Assembly (NCBI GenBank): GCA_016271365.2
Contig: CM057456.1
Coordinates: 160,072,501-160,136,500, forward strand
Direction: 5' to 3'
Length of the DNA stretch: 64,000 nucleotides
Source: Neoceratodus forsteri
Taxonomy: Eukaryota > Chordata > Ceratodontiformes > Ceratodontidae
Part shown: piece after piece, positions 21,419 to 32,122 of the stretch
Position numbering within the stretch: position 1 is the stretch's first letter
Layout of the letters: every line of letters starts with the position of its first letter
The notes under the pieces: generated by a model
Databases searched by the model: none
What the model was told of the DNA's origin: nothing
The model's input: the letters and a program-made list of their open reading frames with translations, nothing else
Position numbers and translations under genes: made by a program

Positions 21419-21896
21419 AGATCATGTGCAACGGTTTTTACATATTTTTTATAAAAGCTTGAAAAGTTGAAATTCAAGTCCCTGTGTCATTATTAGTGTT
21501 TACTGAAAATTTCATGCTGTTTGGTTTTGAGGTTTTCTTTAAATCAGCATTTGTTAACTTTCTCTACTGTGACTGAAAGCAGTGGAGTTATTTCTGTCCT
21601 CTCAGTCAAACTTAAAAGTGCGATGACATCATTTTGGAGTAGCTTGCTGTTTCAGATTAACAATCAGAGCAGTAGTTTGTAGAGTTAATGGTTTGTTGAG
21701 CTCTCCACGTTTCTTAGAAACCCAGTCTCTGGTTTGTGTTTAGATAGATCAACTTAAAACATATCATTATCTTCTCATAAAAAGCCGATCATTTCAGTTT
21801 CAATGCTGAACTGAAGTAGTGGAAATCTTTCACTGTGAGAAATCAGCTTGTCTGTATCACAGCTCTCACTTCTTTCTAATCAAAACTCTGATTTTT

Positions 21897-22500
21897 GCCG
21901 GCCCGTCGGCGCAGCGGTAGGGTTACCGCTCGTGGCACCAGCGACCTGGGTTTGGGAACAGACTCGGGGAACTAGAGGGCCAGCCGGGGGGAGGAGGATT
22001 GAGCGCCCAGAGGCTGCTCTCCTCCTCCAGGTGGGGTGGGATGTGGGTCCCCCTGCGATACTGCCACCTGGGTGACCACGGGTGGTGGTGCAGTGAGGAC
22101 TGCATGTAGCAGAGAGGGAGGACGTCTGCCGGGAGCTGGAGCGTTGGCACGCTGTGGCGTGCGCGCTTCTAGGCTCTCCTAGTGCGCAGGCGTCCCTACA
22201 GGAGATTGGGCGAAAAAAGGAAATGCCTCCGGTGCTCCCCTGCAGACGGAGCTTCAGGTCCCGATCCAGGGCCCCTGCCGGCACAGATGACAGATCACCG
22301 ACGAAATCACAGTTGCTCGGGGCAGTGGAAGGGGGGCCCCCACCTCGTACCCACCTGGGGGTCAAACTAAGGCAGTGTGGGGGGATGACTGCACCCGATG
22401 CCGACAGACGAGCAGGGATGTACAAGGCTGTAGGAGACTCCCAAAGGTGAGGAAGCACCGGGGTGAGAAGGGGGCATAAAAAGAAAATATATAAAAAAAA
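21897..22500 (+). mobile_element. tRNA-derived SINE, copy 3, with 15 bp target-site duplication
   Basis: The element sits between two copies of AAAACTCTGATTTTT (21882-21896 and 22501-22515). It starts GCCGGCCCGTCGGCGCAGCG, a tRNA-like A-box region, followed by a degenerate B-box (GACCTGGGTTTGGGA). It has a GC-rich body and ends in an A-rich tail (TATATAAAAAAAA). It is inserted in the left arm of the palindrome. The right arm (near 23896-23920, reversed) preserves the uninterrupted site, so the SINE is younger than the palindrome. Confidence 0.9.
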
Positions 22501-22935
22501 AAAACTCTGATTTTTTTCTAACTATATAACACAGGGATATTTAATGAATATAAAATTAATCTAAATTTTTTTCATTCACAGAAACAGTTTGTCTTTGATG
22601 TAGCCTTCATAAATACATTCATATAAGAACATTCGTTTCATGTCAGATTGACAAACAGTACATGTCCTTCAAATACTGCAGCAGAGTGTGATAGGCACCT
22701 GTCTGAACTCACAAATGTCAGTTCTTTGGAGGTTTCTGTGAGAAAATACATCATGTATGTGTATAACTAGAAACACTATGTGGCATCCCGATGCACTGTG
22801 TCTCTGCCTCTCAGTTGAGGCAGCTGCAGTCTACTGCCACCTGTCCCTACCGCATAAGCCCCCTGCCTTCTGCTCCACATTTGAGGCTGCTGCATCCTGC
22901 TGCCAATGTCTTCTCCCACACAGTCAGGGATTGTG

Positions 22936-23484
22936 GAGGCATGCAACAGGGTGCAGCAAATGCCCTGAATCTTGTTACAAGTGGCAGCATGGTGTAGCAG
23001 CCCGAACTGCAGAGGCATGGGGATCTAGAGCACAGCAGGCCATAGTAACCCCAACTGTGTAGAAAGGAGAAGGGTGCAGCAGCCCAGTCTCTTGTGACAG
23101 GGGATAGAGGACAGCATGATGCAGATGTCTCAACTGTGGTGCAGAACACATGGGGCAACAGGGTGCAGCAGCCCTGACTGTGAAATGGGGTACAGGTGGT
23201 GCAGCAGCTCTGCCCATTTGGGGCAATGGAAGTGGGTAGCAGGGTGTAGCAAAAGCCCCACCTCTGGTAGCTAGGGCAGCATGGTTCAATAGCCCCAGCT
23301 GTGGAGGCAGGGAACCTGGCACTCTAGGGCTTAGCACAACACAGCAGCCCCGACTCTGTCAGGGTAGGGAGAGAGGGCAGCAGGGTGCTGCAACCCCAAT
23401 TGTTTGGGCGGGGGGGGGGTCAGGGTACAGTAGTCCTGATTCTTTAGGCAGGGGATGGAGGCAGCAGGGTGCACAATCCCTGAC
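22936..23484. repeat. Imperfect minisatellite loop of the TTAA palindrome
   Basis: The loop is built of diverged units with the phrase GGGTGCAGCAGCCCTGACTG or close variants (about 22950, 23070, 23165, 23350, 23470). Unit length is irregular (roughly 50-75 bp). The arms contain the same phrase, so the arms probably arose from an inverted duplication of the array edge. Open frames here merely follow the repeat. Confidence 0.7.
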
Positions 23485-24385
23485 TGTGTGGGAGAATACA
23501 GTGGGCAACAAGGTGCAGCAGCCTTGAATGTGAAGCAGAAGGCAGGGGGCTTATGGGGCAGGGAACTTGTAGCAGTAGACTGCAGCTGCCTCAACTGTGA
23601 GGTAGAGACATGGTGCATCGGGGATGCCACATAGTGTTTTTAGTTATACACATACATGTTGTATTTTCACACAGAAACCACCAAAGAACTGAAATTTGTG
23701 AGCTCTGACAGTACATGTGCTTGAAATACTGTAGCACAGTGTGACAAGCACCTGTTTGTCAATCTGACATGAATAAAAATGTTCTTACATGATTGTATTT
23801 ATGAAGGCTACATCAAAGACAAACTGTTTCCACGAATGAATAAAATTTTAATTTATTTCATGTTCATTAAGCAGCCCTGTGTTATACAGTATAGTTAGAA
23901 AAAAAATACAGGTTTAATCAGAAAGAACAGAGCTATGATACAGGCAAGCTGATTTCTCACAGAAAAAGATTTCCACTACTTCAATTCAGCATTGAAACTG
24001 AAATTATCAATTTTTTGAAAGGAAGAAAATGATGTATTTTAAGCTGATCTAAACACAAACCAGAGACTGGGTTTGTAAGAAACCTGGAAAGCTCAGCAAA
24101 CCATAAACTCTGCAGTGTGCTGCTCTGATTGAGAATCTGAAACGGCAAGCTACTCCAAAATGATGTAATCACACTCTAAGTTTGACTGAGAGGACAGAAA
24201 TAACTCCACTATTTTCAACCACTGCAGAAAAAGTTAACAAGTGCTAATTTAAAGAAAACCACAAAACCAAACAGCATGAAATTTTCAGGGAACACTAATC
24301 ATGATACAATGATTTGAATTTCAGCTTTTCAAGCTTTTATTAAAAATACGTAAAAACCGTTGCACATGATCTTTAAATAAAAGTT

Positions 24386-27075
24386 ATGGCCCAATAGAGG
24401 GAGAAAGGTGAGATTGAGGGTAGTTTACAGACCACCCAACCAGGATGAGGAATGGGATAGGGAACTGAGCTTACAAATATTGGAAGCTGCAGAGAAAGGA
24501 GAGGTGATATTAGTGGGGGAACTTCAGCTTGCCCAAGGTAGACTGGAGCACACCTGCCCCAAGATGTGCCAGGAGTCAGGTGATCCTGGAGGTGTTACAG
24601 AGTGGGTTCCTGACTCAGGGCATCATAGAACCCACCAGCAAGGGGGCAGTCCTTGATCTGGTGCTTACGAATGGGGAGCATGTACAGGAAATAACAGTCA
24701 TGGAGCCCCTGGGTGGAAGTGACCATAACACAATATGGTTCTGGTTGGACATGGGCAGGGAAAACATCCCCACTAAGATCAAAATCCTGGAGTTTAGGAT
24801 GGTGGACTTCAGGAAGATGGGCAAGGTGCCAAGGAGGCACCTGGCAGGCATCAGTGCAGATATGGAGGTGAACCAAAGGTGGTCCATCATTAAGGAGGGA
24901 CTGTGGGTTGCCACAAAGGAGTATATTAGGCTTAGTGGGAAGAATCCAAGGCCCAAAGCACCTAGCTGGTTCTGTTCTTGGGGTGCCCACGCTGTAAGGG
25001 AAAAGAGGCTAGCATATAGGAAATTCAGAAAGACAGAAAGAGGTGGATAGGGAGAATTACCTAAGGTTGGCTAGTGAGGCAAGAGGGTAGTATGGAGGGC
25101 TAAAGCACAGAAGGAACTGCAGATAGCTGTGGGAATTAAGAAGTGGAAGAACTTTTTTTCTATATAAGTGAGAAAGGAGGGAAGAAGGACAGGATTGTTA
25201 GGCTTTGGAAAGGGGAAGAGTTGGTGAAGAATTGCGGAAAAGCAGAGGTACTGAATGAATACTTCTGTTCTGCCTTTACCAAGCAGAAAGACGGACTGGT
25301 GCCTACAGGGGGAAGAAGAGGAGTGGGGGAAGGGAAGCACAGATGCAGTGATAGAGGAGGAGAGAATAAGGGAGGGGCAGTCACCGGGTTCAGATGGTGT
25401 ACACCCAAGGGTACTGAGGAAGCTGGCAGAGGAGCTTGCAGGGCCACTGGCGGGCCTGTTCAGTTGTTCACTGGAGTCGGGTATGATACCTTAGGACTGG
25501 AGAACAGCACATGTGGTGCCCCACCACAAGCATGGTCCCAAGGAAGACTCAGCGAACTACAGACTGGTCAGTCTGACCTCAATCATGTACAAGCTCATGG
25601 GGACCATACTTAAGGAAAGGTTGGTAGAATATCTAGAGAAGTAGGGTCTCCAGGATGTGAGGCAGCATGGATTCATGGGAGGGATATCATGTTAAAATGA
25701 ATCTGATCAACTTCTTTGACTGGTCATTAAAGCAGCAGATGGGCCAAGCGGTGGACATCCTGTATCTGGATTTCAGCAAAGTTTTTGACTCTGTACCCCA
25801 CAAAAGGATGATCAGAAAGTTGGAGGAGCTTAGGATTGGGGAGAAGATGACCATATGGGTAGAAAACTGATTGAGGGACAAGACCCAGAGGGTGGTGGTG
25901 GAGGGATAGTTATCAGGCACTAGGGAGGTCACCAGTGAGGTTCCACAGGGCTTGGTGCTGGGACCAGTGTTGTTCAATGACATTGGCGATGGCATACAGG
26001 ATCCAGAGGGTGGTGGTGTGGGGAGAGTTATCAGGCACTAGGGAGGTCACCAGTGAGGTTCTACAGTGCTTGGTGCTGGGACCGGTGTTGTTCAATGTCT
26101 TCAACAATAACATTGGAGATGGCGTTAAGGGCAAAATGTGTCTTTTCACAGATGACACCACGCTCTGTGGGAGGGTGGACACAACTGAAGGGATGCAGGA
26201 CCTACAGGACAATCTAAAAAAGCTTGAGAGGTGGTCTGGGATCTGGCAGCTTGGCTTCAGTGTCAGGAAATGCAAAGTTATGCATGTTGGGACCAAGATT
26301 TCCAAGATGGCGCACTACCTGGGAGGAGTCTGGATATCTGCAATGGAAGAGGAGGATCGGGGGGGGGGGAATAATTGCTAGCAACCTAAAGCACTCCACA
26401 CAGTGCAAGAAGGCAGCAGCAAGGGCAAATAAGATGTTGGGATGCATAGCTAAGGTGATCAGTAGTAGGCAAGAGGAGGTTATACTGCCTTTTTACAGGT
26501 TACTGGTGAGGCCACATCTAGAGTACGGAGTGCGGTACTGGTGCACACACCTCAAGAAGGACATTAGACTGCTGCAGATAGTACAGAGGGTAATAAAGAT
26601 GATCGTGGGTCTGCAGGGTAAAGCATACGAGGAGAGGTTGAGCGTACTGAACACGTACTCCCTGGAGGACAGGAGGGACAGAGGGGACATGATTGAGACC
26701 TTCAGGTACCTGAAAAGGATACACTGAGTGGATAAGGAGAGTCTCTTTAGGCTAAGTTGCAGCCATAACACAAAGGGACACTGTCTTAAGATGGGGGGGG
26801 GGTTTAAGAAGGAGGTTAGGAGGCATGTCCTCAAGGAGAAGGTGGTGGCCAGTTGGATTACACTACTGGAGGAGGTGGTCTCATTGAAGACAGTGGGTAG
26901 ATTCAAGAGAGTCTGGAATAGACATAAGGGAAAGGTAAGGGTCATGGGGGAGCATATGGAAAGGAGGGGAGGATTAGGAAGGGGGACAGGATCAGTAGCT
27001 TAAGCTGTGGACCCTGCCATGTGAGCAGACTAGATAGACCCAATAGCCTTGTTATGCTGGCTTTTTCGTATGTGA
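24386..27075 (+). mobile_element. CR1/L3-type LINE, 5'-truncated
   Basis: It starts in the endonuclease (RVVYRPPNQDEEWDRELSLQ) right after the 3' flank of the palindrome. The endonuclease end (GSDHNTIWFWLDMG, catalytic His) is at about 24715. RT motifs follow: PGSDGVHPRVLRKLAEELAG near 25385, YLDFSKVFDSVPH near 25765 and LFTDDTTLC at about 26145 (catalytic Asp pair; the usual Ala is Thr). Then comes the thumb frame 26224-26727 (VRPHLEYGVRYW, VLNTYSLEDRRDRGDMIETF). The 3' end near 27040-27075 (CCTTGTTATGCTGGC) is a usual CR1 tail. Many stops and frame changes occur and an internal duplication lies at 25885-26123. Confidence 0.85.
25885..26123 (+). repeat. 118 bp tandem duplication inside the CR1 reverse transcriptase
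   Basis: CCAGAGGGTGGTGGTG recurs 118 bases apart (25885 and 26003), and both copies carry TATCAGGCACTAGGGAGGTC and GTGCTGGGACC. The duplicated segment is the SGVPQG-type motif preceding the catalytic box. This indicates a post-insertion slippage or an unequal event. Confidence 0.85.
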
Positions 27076-28000
27076 CACAGTTCAGTGACAGAAAGGCTTC
27101 CTTGGTGCACACCCGATGGCAGGAAAAATAGAACTGAGGAAGGGAGGGCACCGCATTGATTACTGGCCAAGCCATTAGCACAACGTAACTACGTCTACCT
27201 CATGGGTGGTACCAGCATCGACATTGAAGCCCTAGGCTGCAAAAGACTTTACTCACGCTGGCTCCTGGTGGTTCTGGCTTAGACCCATAAGTGGGAATAC
27301 ATGGCGAAGATTGCTTCTTGGAAGATCAGTCCTTTTTGCTGGTAGCATGCTGATTGCTTATTTAGGAGTTACTTGAATCTCTGCTGTTTGGCACACTTGT
27401 GCCATCTCATTTAAAAGAGGTAACATCGTGTTACCCTTCTGGTCAGTTAGACAGAGCCCATATGCATACAGGGCTGCTGCATTGTTCCCTCTGTCCTTCT
27501 TGGCTTTGTCTTCTTGCCTGGCTAGTGGGTGGCTCTTGAGGTTTTGGCTCAGTAAACCAAACGATCTTATCTGTGCCACCTTAGTGTGCCCCCTTTTTCT
27601 TCTTTCTCTAAAAGTTGGTAGTCAGGTTTTATTTAGTTATTTATTTGTTCTATATCCTTATGCTATTCCTTTTGGCTACTTGTTCTCAAGCCTCAGCTTA
27701 TCTGACACCACTTTGTTTCTCTCCTGGCGAACAGAACTGAGGCTGGTGAGGATGCTAGCAACGGTTATTCGCAGCCATGCTGCTACCACATGGGGGCACA
27801 TAAGCACTGTGCCCAGCAGCCACCATCAGTCCCTCAGCCAAAAGAGTCTCCAGCCCATATCCATTAGTGGTACTCAGCAGAGAAGATAGTCAGGAAGATC
27901 ACCAGTCATGGTAAGTATGTAAATTTTATATACTGACTCTCATTCCTTTATTGCCTTTTTGTTTATAAATATCACAATACACAAAGCTACCACATTTGAA
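27076..28000 (+). other. Unassigned stretch, possible DIRS end fragment
   Basis: No convincing gene. A 153-codon open frame at 27428-27889 is leucine/serine-rich and hydrophobic without recognisable domains; I do not regard it as a gene. Near 27887-27925, GAAGATCACCAGTCATGGTA followed by AGTATGTAAATT resembles the DIRS terminal motif seen at 2855-2885 (GAAGATCTACTGTTATGGTA). A shard of another DIRS subfamily may therefore end here. Confidence 0.3.
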
Positions 28001-28871
28001 TTGCAAATCATACTCTATTTCTTCAATGGAAAGCCGAAGTCAGAAAAAGACAGGACTACGTGAGTTTACTAGAAAGGGATTTATTATCTTTTCTTTCACA
28101 CTTGCGTTTATTTTTCTTAAACACTACCCTAAAGAACCAAATCGATATCTGTTTCCAAAATGCAAGCTGGCAAAAAAAATTGTAGGGTATGTTTATTTAC
28201 CTCAATCATGGAATACAAATGCATGGTCAGCTAAATAGACACATTTTGCCTGTATCATTATGGTGTACTGTTGCAGCATTTGGAACAAGACAAAAAATTC
28301 AAGACCAGAGAAGTCTAGACACAACTGTTTTCTGAATCTACCTGAAGCTATTACTTTCATTTGTCAGGGGTCTTAAGAACACTTGGCAAATGAAGCTTTG
28401 TAATTAGTCAGCCCTTGCAAATTTGAAGTAAGGCATGTTAATTGGTAAACCCTTCAAGGGAGTGCCACCGCTGAGGAGTATATAGAGACCGTAATGTAAA
28501 AATGCCCTTTAGTGGACAAAACATAGTAGTAATGTTAAAACAGAAATTAGGTATCATACACAAGGACTTTCATAAGGCATTTATGGGAGTTACACCTGTT
28601 AGATGCATTTGAAAATATCTGGAACGAAAGCACTGAACACACTTGTTCTCATACGTTGGATATAAATGCCTGTGTGGCAATTTCATTTAGTACAATGCAA
28701 CACTGTTAAAAACTAAAACTGAGGTCACAAAAACTGGAAGAAAATTGATGCATCAAATATAACATGATCTTTGACGCTAGAAGTTATGCAACAATTTAAA
28801 AGTGAAATCCTCATAACACTGGAAGCTGGGCCTTCCAGAACATAACAGAATATCTTTAATCATAGACATTT
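28001..28871 (-). other. Possible 3' UTR of a minus-strand gene
   Basis: AT-rich sequence downstream, on the minus strand, of the candidate terminal exon. Reverse-complement polyadenylation signals (TTTATT on plus) occur at about 28108 and 28196. No transposon family is recognised here, which makes this one of the least repeat-like intervals of the window. Reading it as a UTR is inference only. Confidence 0.3.
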
Positions 28872-29003
28872 TTACTGTGCTTTCTTCTCAGGTAGTGTGC
28901 CATTTGCTGCGTATACATAACCATTGCAATATCCATTCTTTAGGTCCTTCATGGCAGCAGAAATGTCCCTTGAGTCTTCAGTTGGAAGCTTCTTTTTGTA
29001 TGT
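28872..29003 (-). CDS. Candidate terminal coding exon of an unidentified host gene
   Basis: The minus strand shows an intron-like TTCTTATTATAACAG ending at 29004, then 132 bases open in one frame. The 43 residues begin TYKKKLPTEDSRDISAAMKD and end NGTLPEKKAQ, followed by TAA at 28874-28872. The length is an exact multiple of three, the acceptor is AG with a modest pyrimidine content, and codon choice looks natural. It resembles no transposon protein I know. The C-terminal LPEKKAQ looks like a cytosolic Lys-rich tail, but I cannot name the protein. No partner exon was recognised upstream on the minus strand within the window, so the intron would be long, which fits a large genome. A chance open frame is possible at this length. 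Confidence 0.45.
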   Translation of the reverse strand, partial: TYKKKLPTEDSRDISAAMKDLKNGYCNGYVYAANGTLPEKKAQ

Positions 29004-29227
29004 CTGTTATAATAAGAATCCAAACATGATTAACTTGATCTACAGTAATGATTCATTAGTTCCACATACCACAGTAATCTTTTTTCATAATGCATGACAT
29101 TTAACAGTTAAAGCAGCTCATTAAAGACATCTACTTAGCTTTTTTATGCTTATCAGAAACTGGAAATTACTAAATGTACTTGATATACTAGATACAAAAG
29201 GTACACTTTTAAATTTCTAATGTTATT
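29004..29227. other. Presumed intronic sequence, nothing recognised
   Basis: AT-rich, no open frame of note and no repeat family recognised. Confidence 0.3.
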
Positions 29228-29838
29228 TATACTTCCCACTCAACCTACCCCATCCAGCATGAGACCAGACTATCTTTTAATATCCAGCCACCACTGTCCA
29301 TGACTTTTCATTCACAGTGGAGCTCACAGGTCTGCCACCACTGTTGAAAATATTCTCTATGGCAATTCTGGGGAGGGAGGTACAGCAATACATAAAACTA
29401 GTCCTGCAACTGTTCTGCTACAGAGCTCCATCTTGGTTTAACTCCCTTCCTGCATCCATCTCCAATGCCCCCAAAATCGGCGCCTTCAAATCCGCCCTTT
29501 GTAACTAGCTATTTAATGCCCACAGTTGCACCTCTCTAATCGGTGCACTGCTACCATCTTTGGCCCCTGACAAAGCCTGCTGGGCTGAACTGCCTCCCCC
29601 CCCCCAAACAATTCCCACTGGTACCCTGCCCTTCTGACGTATCTGAATGTGCTAATGATTGCACCACAAAATGTTTAACTGCTTATTGTATGAATTCTAC
29701 TGTGTAACTCTGTCACTCAATGTCTTGTATTTTCTGTAACTGTGTATACTGTATGTCCTCTCTTTGACGAGGTACCTTTGTAAACGAGCCTCTGGCTCAA
29801 AGGTTGTAAATCTGATTATACAAATAAAAAAAAAAAAA
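29228..29838 (+). mobile_element. L2/CR1-group LINE 3' end
   Basis: An open frame at 29317-29508 ends with APSWFNSLPASISNAPKIGA then FKSAL, the conserved C-terminal motif of CR1/L2-group LINE ORF2 proteins. The 3' UTR follows and ends ACCTTTGTAAACGAGCCTCT, GGCTCAAAGG and a poly(A) at 29826-29838. The same tail is found reversed at 5340-5420. LINE homology begins near 29410 (QLFCYRAPSW); the preceding bases belong to the flank. Confidence 0.75.
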
Positions 29839-30078
29839 GAAAACATGTGCCTGAGTTAGAGCGTGAAGTTACTGAAGAGGACTGAGCCCAGATATTGAGA
29901 GATGTGTTTTTCCCCTTTATGCCCCCCTCCTCAAGACAGCACTGTAGTGGAACTAATTGCCTGCATGAGTGTTCTACTGATGTCCCACCCCTCTCAGCTG
30001 TTAAGCTGCCCTTTGCTTCTCTATGGCAAATCTGGGGTTGGGGGGAGAGGTACAGCAATACATAAAACTAGTCCTGTC
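29356..30078 (+). repeat. Near-identical 55 bp sequences flanking a LINE tail
   Basis: Copy A (29356-29412) and copy B (30021-30077) share CTATGGCAA, TCTGGGG and GAGGTACAGCAATACATAAA followed by ACTAGTCCTG. Copy A touches the 5' end of the LINE fragment, whereas copy B lies about 180 bases after its poly(A). It may be an unusually long target-site duplication plus extra sequence. Confidence 0.65.
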
Positions 30079-30806
30079 ACCCTCTTTGGAGGATAGTGCC
30101 CACTCAGAAGTGTATCATTGCCCACTGTGGAAGTCCTAAGATAGGACACTAATATCCCAGTCTCCCACTTGGCAGCACAGTGTACTCCAGCGAGCACCAT
30201 GAGTCACCCACCCCTTCTGCTTCTTGATGATTTTCACTAACATGATATAATCTGTCACAGTTGCTATGGCAATACCTCTTTTGCACTGTCAGTTAGAATC
30301 TTGTTTTGATGTAAGATGCAGAAACTCTTACAAGGTTTTCATAAAAAATGTATCTTGGTTTATGCAGTTATGAAATACAGACAGGAGAAATTTATTTCTG
30401 GTGTTTTTGTACTTTCATGTTTTTATTGCACTGAAATACATTTCTGTACTCAACTGAAACATCCAACGGAGTAGTACTGTATCAAAGAGAATTGGCATAC
30501 TTTTGATTTATAAGTGGCATAATAATTACAAATGTTATTCACAAACCTAAACAAGTGGTATTACACTTGTTGGAATTCATAGGAATTTGCCGTCACAAAA
30601 CAAATTCTGGTCAGAGCCAGTATGGCTGTGGAGAGCTTTTGGGATGCTTTTACCCATTATTTCTAATGAATCTGCACAATGCAGATTTGCTGAGAGGTAG
30701 TGTCAATGTGAGCTTCCTTTTACACATTTTTACAATGTATTTTCCTAAAATATGCCTGCTGATTGCTATATATTTAGCCTGGATAGTTCACAGAAGAAAT
30801 GGCATC
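30079..30806. other. No gene seen
   Basis: AT-rich with no recognised family. From 30752 to 30806 there is a segment (TGCCTGCTGATTGCTA, later TAGTTCAC) repeated at 32502-32557, about 1.75 kb downstream. Confidence 0.4.
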
Positions 30807-32122
30807 TTATTTTCGGGTGGCGGAGTACTGGCAGTAGGACACTGGAATGTGTCATACATAGGCACGAGCTGTGTGCGGGCGATAATGCCCAGTGGCCATG
30901 CACCTCAGGCGCTCGCAAGCGGAGCCATCATTCCAGTGCTGTTGTACTGCTCAGTGTGGGCGACAGCCGATGCTGTACCCACTCACAGGTCCCAGAAGAG
31001 GCATGTCACAGCTGACCTCCCATTTGTTTGTACAACTGGAGAACCGCGGATGCACTATTCATAGTCTGGAATGTACACTGCAAATGGCATTGCAGGATAC
31101 CGCACCCCATGGTGCCCAGGATACCTCAGCAGTCTGGAGGGTGGCATGTTATACAGGGGGAATGGGGGAGAGTGTGGGCCTGCAGTGTTATATGACAGCA
31201 GGAAGATATAGCATCGATAAGGCATGCATTGGAGGTATGTCAATTCCCCCTAACGGTTTGCCAGGGACATACACACGGCTGCATACACTGGTGGGTCTGC
31301 AGCTTGTGTAGTGCCCCAATGCACGGTACAGCCACTTGGGTCATTCTTGAGTGCAGGTCTCTGGCCCAGATCCTGTGCAGTCGGCGGCTGGCCATGGCAG
31401 GTTATGGAGGGCAGTGCCAGTATCCACAACAGGTTAGGAATGGGGAGATTGGGGGGGTCTATGTATCAAGGTGGTGAGTGGGGGTCCTTTGGATATGAAC
31501 CGTGGTTTCCTGTGGTTCGATTGGGTCCGGGGTGCCCTACACTATGGAGCTCTTTTTGTTTTCCCAATTATTCAACCAGGTGAGACACACTAAGCTGAAA
31601 GTTTGTTTACAGGTGCAACCTGGAAGCAAAAGGAAGTTAAGTGACTTGCTCAGGGTCACACAGTATGCAAGGGGGGGCTATGGGATTCAAACCCAGGTCT
31701 CCAGATTTGCAGCTCAGAGCCTTAAACCACTACGCCATACTGCGTCTTTGGGGATGGAGTTGGATCGATCGGGGATGGGAGGGGCTACCTCTAGTCCACC
31801 AGGGCTGCCAGGCTGCTGTGCACTTCCGCAGCCCGCCTGTGGGTGGATGGCTGGGTTAGGCCAGCTATTCATGGCCTAACTGTGGAACACACTGCTCTGA
31901 ACTATGAGGGGTGCATTCCCACTGAGTATGCTGCAGCTCGGCATATGAATGGGAACACACCTATCGACTTGCACGGCATACTACTTGTGTGCACCATGGC
32001 CCTTTCCCTTGCAGCTGGCACATCCCGCACATTTGAATATCATGCTGTGGTGCATTGTTGGAGTTGTGCGGTACATCTTCCTTTTCCACCAGGATGCGCG
32101 GCGCATCTCCTTTGAATATGGG
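30807..32122. mobile_element. Possible non-autonomous DNA transposon, ends not proven
   Basis: A GC-richer block between two copies of a 55 bp sequence. Its right end, read inward, is CTCCCATATTCAAAGG, similar to the end GAGTGGGATATTCAAAAGGG of the foldback at 12181-13950. It has comparable subterminal TTTGAATAT motifs (32031, 32112). The left end is not identified. Open frames of 60-170 codons through it (for example 30555-31064, 30892-31311) show no domain. It contains a MIR-like SINE. Confidence 0.35.
31590..31746 (-). mobile_element. MIR/CORE-like tRNA SINE
   Basis: On the minus strand: a tRNA-like head ATGGCGTAGTGGTTTAAGG (A-box region), then GGTTTGAATCCCATAG (B-box), then the conserved TGTGTGACCCTGAGCAAGTC and ACTTAACTTCC. 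This is the organisation of MIR-type SINEs. It ends near the AGCTTAGTGTGTC segment at about 31585. A second copy with the same extension is at 53770-53910. Confidence 0.75.

Larger units (their letters stand above)
21419..24372. mobile_element. Giant inverted-repeat element flanked by TTAA
   Basis: Left end AGATCATGTGCAACGGTTTT and right end (read inward) AGATCATGTGCAACGGTTTT are identical. Flanks are TTAA at 21415-21418 and 24373-24376. The unoccupied sequence survives in the upstream repeat copy as GCAGACTTAAATAAAAGT at 20801-20818. The arms are about 890 bp each: 21419 to about 22935 minus the SINE, and about 23485 to 24372. They enclose a roughly 550 bp loop with short repeats. No transposase is encoded. 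TTAA duplication is characteristic of piggyBac transposons, although the terminal bases AGATC are not the usual CCY start, so the family is uncertain. Confidence 0.85.

Noticed and set aside
21897..21970. Considered as a genuine tRNA gene
   Set aside because: The A-box-like and B-box-like motifs are degenerate, no acceptor-stem pairing is seen, and the sequence is the head of a SINE with poly(A).
22757..23630. Frames on both strands with Cys/Pro/His-rich repeats
   Set aside because: They are the palindrome arms and minisatellite loop read in different frames.
27428..27889. 153-codon hydrophobic frame that could pass for a membrane protein
   Set aside because: Composition is Leu/Ser-rich without helix spacing typical of a real membrane protein, no splice or promoter context, and a DIRS-like end overlaps its 3' side.
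30555..31064. 169-codon frame with hydrophobic segments
   Set aside because: No recognisable domain; it crosses the boundary of a repeat at 30806, so it cannot be an ancient gene.
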